A model generated the notes under the pieces. That model was not told the origin of the DNA. It did no database searches and worked only from the letters and a program-made list of their open reading frames with translations. A DNA stretch of 64,000 bases, taken from Segniliparus rotundus DSM 44985 (GTDB taxonomy: Bacteria > Actinomycetota > Actinomycetes > Mycobacteriales > Mycobacteriaceae). Below are positions 59,485 to 64,000 of the stretch, one piece after another (positions within the stretch are counted from its first letter, which is position 1; each line of letters begins with the position of its first letter). The translations under genes and the position numbers were made by a program. The stretch spans positions 2,161,946 through 2,225,945 of the forward strand of contig NC_014168.1 of assembly GCF_000092825.1 (NCBI RefSeq). The letters run 5' to 3'.

Positions 59485-60108
59485 ATGCGAGCCAGAATGC
59501 CGCAAGGCTTCGCGGCCGGATTGGCCCTCGCCGCCGCGATGCTGGCCACTGTGCCGCCTGCTGCCGCGGCGCAGGGGGATCTCGCGTCGGACACGAACCT
59601 CGACCAGTTCTACCCCGGCCAGGACGACGGGCCCGACGGTTGGTCGCTCGCGGAATCTGACCACACTGCTCCACCGTCAGCGCGTTCGACCACGCCGCCC
59701 GGCTGCTCTTTCCAAACCCTGTTCCCCGCTGAGGGCAGCCGCCGAGCGGTCCTGCCCTCAGGCTCGGTCCTCTCTGTGCAGCTGCTCCGCGCACAGAAGG
59801 ACGGGGCACAGCGGGACGTGCGGACGGTCCAGTCGTGGGCCGAGCGGTGCGCAAGTTTCACGGCGCTCGGCGGCGGCGGCACGACCGGGAAGAACTGGCT
59901 GCGGGTCGAGCCCGCAGACGCGCCCTCGGCCAAAGCGGTCAGTTATCTGGTCTCGGCCCAAAGCCCCTTTGTGCCCGACGAGCTGGAACTCGCCGGAACT
60001 GTTCGCGGCGCGCTGATCCTGGTCTCGCAGACCGACCCGGGCGACGACGACTCGGCAGCCGACGTGTACCGCGCGATAGCCGCGAAAATCAACGACTGGC
60101 GCGGCTGA
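59485..60108 (+). CDS. Secreted protein of a three-member paralogue family (b)
   Basis: A 207-residue protein with a signal peptide (MRARMPQGFAAGLALAAAML, cleavage near AAAAQ). The mature start DTNLDQFYPGQDDGPDGWSL and the end YRAIAAKINDWRG parallel the preceding gene. Cysteines in PPGCSFQ and ERCASF correspond to those of its neighbour. The ATG 59485 (after TAGGAG) is preferred; GTG 59464 lies inside the upstream gene. It overlaps the convergent nudC by 20 bases. The pair probably arose by tandem duplication and divergence. Confidence 0.8.
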   Translation: MRARMPQGFAAGLALAAAMLATVPPAAAAQGDLASDTNLDQFYPGQDDGPDGWSLAESDHTAPPSARSTTPPGCSFQTLFPAEGSRRAVLPSGSVLSVQLLRAQKDGAQRDVRTVQSWAERCASFTALGGGGTTGKNWLRVEPADAPSAKAVSYLVSAQSPFVPDELELAGTVRGALILVSQTDPGDDDSAADVYRAIAAKINDWRG

Positions 60109-61066
60109 GCCTGCTCGCCGCCCACGACTCGATCATCTGGCGCGCGATAGAGATCGAACCCGGCAGGAACAGCTCGGCTTCGGGCTCGCCCTGCGGCGAT
60201 GGGACCGGGGGGCCAGCGCCCCAGTCCAGGCCGCGTTGGAGCGCGTCGGCCACCTCGTCCACATGGAACCAACGCGCCTCTTCGATCTCGCCGTCGGCGG
60301 GGACGACCGGCTGAGCCGGGTCGCCTTGAGCGTGGAAACCCAACATGAGCGAGCGGGGGAACGGCCACGGCTGGCTGCCGAGATAGCCGATAGCGGACAC
60401 ATCGACCCCGACCTCTTCGGCGATCTCCCGCTTGACGCACTGCTCCAGCGACTCCCCCGGCTCGCAGAACCCGGCCAGGACGGAGAACCACCGCTGCGGC
60501 CAGATCGGCTGTCGGGCGAGGAGCACCTGGTCCGCGCCGTCGTGGACCAAACAAATGACTGCGGGGTCGGTGCGGGGGAACTCTTCTTTGCCATCGGCGG
60601 CGACGCGGACCCAGCCGCCTTTGACGAGGGCCATCGGCTCGCCCGACCAAGGCGCGAACCGAGAACGGCCCTGCCAGGAAAGCATCGCGACGGCTGTGGC
60701 GGCCAAACTCGCGTCTTCGGCCGAGAGCTGGTGCCCCGCGAAACGCAGGTCGAGCAGCTCGCCGTCTAACTCCGGCACTTGGACCGCCCACACATGGGAG
60801 CCGCCGCGTTCGCCGAGCCTGTGTTCGCCCAGCCTGTGTTCACCAAGGAACACAGCCCCTTCAACCGGGGGTTGCGGCGCGAGCTCCAGCGCCGGGCTCA
60901 AGATGAGCCTGCCCGCCTGCGCCAGGAACTGCCCGCGCCGAGTCACCAAAAGCACCCGCGCCGTGCGCCAGCCTTCGGCGAGCGCGGCGGTGTCGGCGCG
61001 AAGGCGCTCGTCCCGGCAGACCGGAGCCCTGGAGAGGAGGGGCTGCTGTGTCAAAGAGAAACCCAT
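60089..61066 (-). CDS. nudC: NAD(H) pyrophosphatase NudC (Nudix)
   Basis: A 325-residue Nudix hydrolase that splits NADH and NAD to mononucleotides and can remove NAD caps from RNA. The Nudix box GFCEPGESLEQC..REIAEEVG fits GX5EX7REUXEEXGU, and the NADH motif SQPWPFPRS lies downstream. The zinc ribbon region before FPRTDPAV has no cysteines (SRFAPWSGEPM.. ADGKEE), so zinc binding is probably lost. A short repeat GEHRLGEHRLGER occurs near residues 74-86. In M. tuberculosis nudC follows mycoredoxin; here it is 51 kb from it but still next to the channel gene. Confidence 0.92.
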   Translation of the reverse strand: MGFSLTQQPLLSRAPVCRDERLRADTAALAEGWRTARVLLVTRRGQFLAQAGRLILSPALELAPQPPVEGAVFLGEHRLGEHRLGERGGSHVWAVQVPELDGELLDLRFAGHQLSAEDASLAATAVAMLSWQGRSRFAPWSGEPMALVKGGWVRVAADGKEEFPRTDPAVICLVHDGADQVLLARQPIWPQRWFSVLAGFCEPGESLEQCVKREIAEEVGVDVSAIGYLGSQPWPFPRSLMLGFHAQGDPAQPVVPADGEIEEARWFHVDEVADALQRGLDWGAGPPVPSPQGEPEAELFLPGSISIARQMIESWAASRLSRASR

Positions 61067-61070
61067 CGGC

Positions 61071-62102
61071 TCACTCCTTGCTCACCGTGTGGACGTACAA
61101 GATCCGGTCTCCCAGCTCCAACGCGTCCACGCGCTCGTCGCCGACCCGGATCAGCTCGCCGCCGCGCACCACGCCGAGCACGATGTCGGCGAGGTGTTTG
61201 GGGTCCGCGCCGACCTCGGGCTGCTCCACATCCCGCTCCGACACAGCGAAACCCGCCTCGGGGGTGAGCAAGTCCTCGATCACTTCGACCACGGACGGGG
61301 CGCTGGTGGCGATGCCGAGCAACCGTCCCGCCGTTTCGGAGGAGACCACCACAGACGTCGCGCCGGAGCGGCGCAAAAGGTGCACATTCTCCGTCTCGCG
61401 CACCGCGACCACCACTTGCGCCGACGAAGTGAGCTCGCGCGCGGTGAGCGTGACGAGCACAGCGGTGTCGTCTCGGTTGACCGCGACCACGATGGACGAA
61501 GAGCGTTCCGCTCCCGCCGACCTGAGCACATCAGAGCGGGCGGCATTGCCTTTGAGGGTGACCAGGCCCAGCTCGGACGCGGCGGAAAGCAACGCCGGAT
61601 CGACGTCCACGACGACGATCCGGTTCGGCTCCACCCCGTCTGCGAGCATCGCGGCGACTGCCGAGCGCCCCTTGGTGCCGTATCCCACGACAATGTTGTG
61701 ATCGCGCACTTTGTGCCTCCAACGTTGGACTCGGATCGCCTGGCGGCTCCGCTCGGCGAGCACCTGCAAGGTGGTGCCGACCAAGATGATGAGGAACAGC
61801 ACTCGCATAGGCGTGATGACCAGGATGTTCACCAGTCTCGCGCCTTCGGTCACCGGAGTGATGTCGCCGTATCCGGTGGTCGTGAGCGAAACGGTGACGT
61901 AGTAAAAACAGTCCAAGAGCGTGAGCCGGCGATCCACAATGTCCCGGTAGCCCGCACGGTCCGCGTAGACGACAAAGGCGGCTACCACGAGCAGGAGCAC
62001 CGCGACGAGCAGTCGGCCCGTGATGGCCCGGAGCGGGCTGACCTGACGGTCCGGAACCAACAGTCTTGGCGAGAAAGGAGCCGCCACTTGTCCTGCCGTC
62101 AC
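61071..62102 (-). CDS. Potassium channel with RCK/TrkA domain (Rv3200c-like)
   Basis: A 343-residue two-helix K+ channel: helix 1 (about 29-47), pore with the selectivity filter TTTGYGD (near 74-80), helix 2 (about 95-112), then an RCK domain starting HNIVVGYGTKGRSA with a Rossmann GxGxxG variant (GYGTKG) and a C-terminal TrkA-C region. It likely gates K+ flux by ligand binding. The start is GTG 62102; a large open frame upstream to 63083 is a shadow. It ends 5 bases before the nudC start, so the order channel-nudC is one unit as in Rv3200c-Rv3199c. Confidence 0.9.
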   Translation of the reverse strand: MTAGQVAAPFSPRLLVPDRQVSPLRAITGRLLVAVLLLVVAAFVVYADRAGYRDIVDRRLTLLDCFYYVTVSLTTTGYGDITPVTEGARLVNILVITPMRVLFLIILVGTTLQVLAERSRQAIRVQRWRHKVRDHNIVVGYGTKGRSAVAAMLADGVEPNRIVVVDVDPALLSAASELGLVTLKGNAARSDVLRSAGAERSSSIVVAVNRDDTAVLVTLTARELTSSAQVVVAVRETENVHLLRRSGATSVVVSSETAGRLLGIATSAPSVVEVIEDLLTPEAGFAVSERDVEQPEVGADPKHLADIVLGVVRGGELIRVGDERVDALELGDRILYVHTVSKE

Positions 62103-62116
62103 GGAGGGTAAGCCTA

Positions 62117-62300
62117 CAACGCGCTCGTCCGCGCGGCGCGCGGCGCGGCTTTTCTCGCGCGCTTTTCCCGGCGCGCCCGCGCCTTGTCCCGGTTCCCGCA
62201 GCCAGCCATCTCGCACTGGCGGCGGCCGCCTCGGCAGCAGAGCAGCCGTCGGAATCCAAGGCCGTGTTGCCGCAGACACATGTGAAGCCAGTCTCCGCGC
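62117..62300 (-). pseudogene. Possible remnant of a CGNR zinc-finger regulator
   Basis: On the minus strand, in an open frame ending at 62114, the segment GGRRQCEMAGCGNRDKARAR (C of CGNR at about 62200) matches the end of CGNR zinc-finger proteins, which bind DNA through C..C...CxMxxCGNR. The first half of the finger is garbled: CLRQHGLGFRRLLCC lacks the expected spacing, and neighbouring frames show other partial matches. The N-terminal ABATE-type domain is absent because the EamA gene begins at 62349 on the other strand. It is best read as a decayed 3' end, and could alternatively be chance. Confidence 0.35.
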
Positions 62301-62348
62301 CTCCGTTTCGCCTCGTCGCAAACCCCGTGAATGGTTACGCTTGGGCGC

Positions 62349-63272
62349 ATGCCCGCACAGCAGGAAATCGCCGCGCGCCCGCAGACAAAGCCGCGCCGTC
62401 TCGTGTTCGCAGAAGCTGCGCAGGGCCCGCTGCTCGTGGTCTCGTGGTCGAGCGCGTTCGTGGCGGGTGTGATCGGCACGAAGGCCGGGACGCCGCTCTT
62501 GTTGTGCTGCCTGCGGTTCACCTTTGCGGCGCTGATCGTCGGCGCGCTCGCGCTGGTGATGCGATCGAAGTGGCCGACCGGCAGAACGCTCCTGCACACC
62601 GTGGTCGCGGGCGTGTTCATGCACGCCGTGCAGTTCTGTGGTTTTTACTACGGGATGGCGCACGGCCTCGGCGGCGGCGTCTCGGCGCTCATCCAAGGCC
62701 TGTCTTCCATGATCGTGATCGTCCTCGCGGCCCTCACCCTCGGCGACCGGCTGACGAGCGCGGGCTGGGCGGGCTTTGTGATCGGGGTTTTCGGCGTCGT
62801 CGTCGCGATCGAGGACCGTCTCGCCCTCTCCCCGGTCGCCGTCGCCTCCGCGTTCCTCGGCCTTGTGGGCATCACGGTCGGAACCTATTGGCAGAAACGT
62901 TTCGTCTCCGGCGTGGACGTGTTTTCGGGGACCGCGGTCCAGCTCGCCGCCTCTGCCCCGTTGGGGCTCGCCGCCACCTTGCTCTTCGAGCACCCGCAGG
63001 TGAGCGATCCCGCCCGGTTCGGGGCCGCGGTCCTCTGGATAGTGATCGTGAACTCGGTGGGCGTGTTTTTGCTGCTCAACCACATGTTGCGCACGCTGCC
63101 CGCGAGTTCGGTCTCGACTCTGTTCCTCGCCGTCCCCGCAGTCACCTCACTGCTCAGCTGGGTCGTCGCCGGACAAACGATGAGCAAGCAGGCCGTCGTC
63201 GGACTCGTGATCGGCGGATTCGGGGCCGCGCTGGCCGTGTTGGCCGGGCGGCGTGGTCGCGCCGCCGCGTAA
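62349..63272 (+). CDS. EamA/DMT-family transporter
   Basis: A 307-residue drug/metabolite transporter with ten helices in two EamA repeats (about residues 25-145 and 160-295). SWSSAFVAGVIGTKAGTPLLLCCLRF near the start and the final GLVIGGFGAALAVLAGRR are typical. It probably exports amino acids or metabolites. The ATG 62349 is used; GTG 62331 is also in frame. CGNR regulators are often divergent from EamA transporter genes, and a CGNR-like remnant lies right here, which fits a former regulator-transporter pair. Confidence 0.88.
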   Translation: MPAQQEIAARPQTKPRRLVFAEAAQGPLLVVSWSSAFVAGVIGTKAGTPLLLCCLRFTFAALIVGALALVMRSKWPTGRTLLHTVVAGVFMHAVQFCGFYYGMAHGLGGGVSALIQGLSSMIVIVLAALTLGDRLTSAGWAGFVIGVFGVVVAIEDRLALSPVAVASAFLGLVGITVGTYWQKRFVSGVDVFSGTAVQLAASAPLGLAATLLFEHPQVSDPARFGAAVLWIVIVNSVGVFLLLNHMLRTLPASSVSTLFLAVPAVTSLLSWVVAGQTMSKQAVVGLVIGGFGAALAVLAGRRGRAAA

Positions 63273-63283
63273 CGGGCCGGGCG

Positions 63284-64000
63284 TTACCGTCCCGCCGCCC
63301 AACGCCGGTCCACCACCGGGCGCAACGGAACATCGAACTTCGCAGAGGACCCGCCGAGTTCGCTGCGGCCCAATTCCAAGGAGGCTTGCAACTCGGACTC
63401 CGCGAGGGTGGCGACGATGCGCAAACCGAGCCGCTTCGTCGCTTTCGGGTCGAATCCTTCGGGGAAGCCCACGCCGCTATCGGCCACCTGGACGCTGAGC
63501 CACTGGCCTTTGCGCTCCGCGCCGATCACCACCTCGCCCGAATCGCCAGGTTTGAAGGCGTGCTCAAGGGCGTTCTGGGCCAGTTCGGTGAGGACCGTGG
63601 TCAGCGACATCGCCCGCTCCGCCTCCAAAGACCCGAATCTGCCCTGGCGGCGCACGACGACGCTCGTCCCCGGAGCGCTGAGGTCGGACAGCATCACAAT
63701 GAGCTTGTCGACGATATCGTCCACCGAGACATGCTCGTTTGAGGAGATGGACAACGCGTCGTGCACCAACGCGATCGAACCGATCCGACGGACCGAGTCT
63801 TCCAGCGCCTGGCGGGCCTCCAGATTCTCCGTCCGCCTTGCTTGCATGCGCAGCAGGGCGGAGACCGACTGCAAATTGTTCTTCACGCGGTGGTGGATCT
63901 CGCGGATTGTCGCGTCCTTGCTGATCAAAGCACGTTCACGGTGGCGCAGCTCGGTCACGTCGCGGAGCAAAACCACCGCGCCAGCCATCTCGTCCGATTG
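63284..64000 (-). CDS. pdtaS: PdtaS-like sensor histidine kinase, 5' end outside window
   Basis: The C-terminal 238 residues of a HisKA_2-family histidine kinase. The phospho-acceptor His lies in REIHHRVKNNLQSVSALLRMQARR, with the N-box in LAQNALEHAFK and the G-boxes in VADSGVGFPEGF and RLGLRIVATL. PdtaS (Rv3220c) is a soluble kinase with GAF and PAS domains that phosphorylates the antiterminator PdtaR; those N-terminal domains would lie beyond base 64000. A PAS-like end (MAGAVVLLRDVTELRHRE) is visible. Its stop is 11 bases from the convergent EamA stop. Confidence 0.92.
   Translation of the reverse strand, partial: QSDEMAGAVVLLRDVTELRHRERALISKDATIREIHHRVKNNLQSVSALLRMQARRTENLEARQALEDSVRRIGSIALVHDALSISSNEHVSVDDIVDKLIVMLSDLSAPGTSVVVRRQGRFGSLEAERAMSLTTVLTELAQNALEHAFKPGDSGEVVIGAERKGQWLSVQVADSGVGFPEGFDPKATKRLGLRIVATLAESELQASLELGRSELGGSSAKFDVPLRPVVDRRWAAGR

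Overview
This window is high-GC DNA from an actinobacterium of the order Mycobacteriales. Gene content and order match Mycobacterium tuberculosis blocks: Rv3193c-Rv3198A (membrane protein, PDZ-Lon protein, zincin, RRE-like protein, ABC1 kinase, whiB7, uvrD2, mycoredoxin), Rv3313c-Rv3319 (add, deoA, cdd, sdhCDAB), Rv0243-Rv0236c (thiolase, fabG4, htdX, DUF2613, aftD), mhuD (Rv3592), nudC (Rv3199c), the Rv3200c-like channel and PdtaS (Rv3220c). AftD and FabG4/HtdX point to a mycolic-acid or arabinan-containing cell wall. The mosaic order and a complete polyamine operon make it unlike M. tuberculosis. A small-genome relative such as Segniliparus is my best guess, not a demonstrated identity.

Layout. 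1-9 kb: the conserved block around whiB7. The whiB7 5' leader has a recognisable WhiB7-type promoter, a 74-codon upstream ORF and candidate attenuator hairpins. The neighbouring UvrD2 is unusually short. 9-15 kb: an acidic two-repeat protein, an NfeD-flotillin pair, and nucleoside salvage genes (add, deoA, cdd) transcribed leftward. 15-21 kb: the succinate dehydrogenase operon, then a purine permease fused to an OHCU-decarboxylase-like domain. 21-31 kb: beta-oxidation thiolase divergent from fabG4-htdX, with twin palindromes between them, then DUF2613 and the giant arabinofuranosyltransferase AftD, which overlaps an antisense acyltransferase. 31-38.5 kb: transporters (two SSS symporters, one APC permease), an F420-type oxidoreductase, a trypsin-like protease and a small-molecule kinase.

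38.5-42.4 kb: a polyamine operon (agmatinase, decarboxylase, SpeD, SpeE) that could convert agmatine or ornithine plus AdoMet into spermidine. 42.5-47.5 kb: a hydrolase, a second F420-type oxidoreductase, the heme-degrading MhuD, an APC permease and a Pro/Gly-repeat membrane protein. 47.6-51.7 kb: a class A beta-lactamase followed by an overlapping aldolase-like/allantoicase/PuuE-allantoinase run for ureide breakdown. With the permease fusion this covers much of urate catabolism, but no uricase or HIU hydrolase is visible. 51.7-60.1 kb: a DUF4185 protein, an APC permease with no normal start codon, a D,D-carboxypeptidase, CstA, an HdeD-like protein and two secreted paralogues. 60.1-64 kb: NudC, a K+ channel-RCK protein, a CGNR zinc-finger remnant, an EamA transporter and the 3' part of the PdtaS kinase.

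Coding density is high. The only gene-poor stretch above 300 bases is the whiB7 leader (6662-7231). I saw no tRNA, rRNA, CRISPR array, insertion sequence or prophage gene. All family assignments are from reading motifs; no database search was run.
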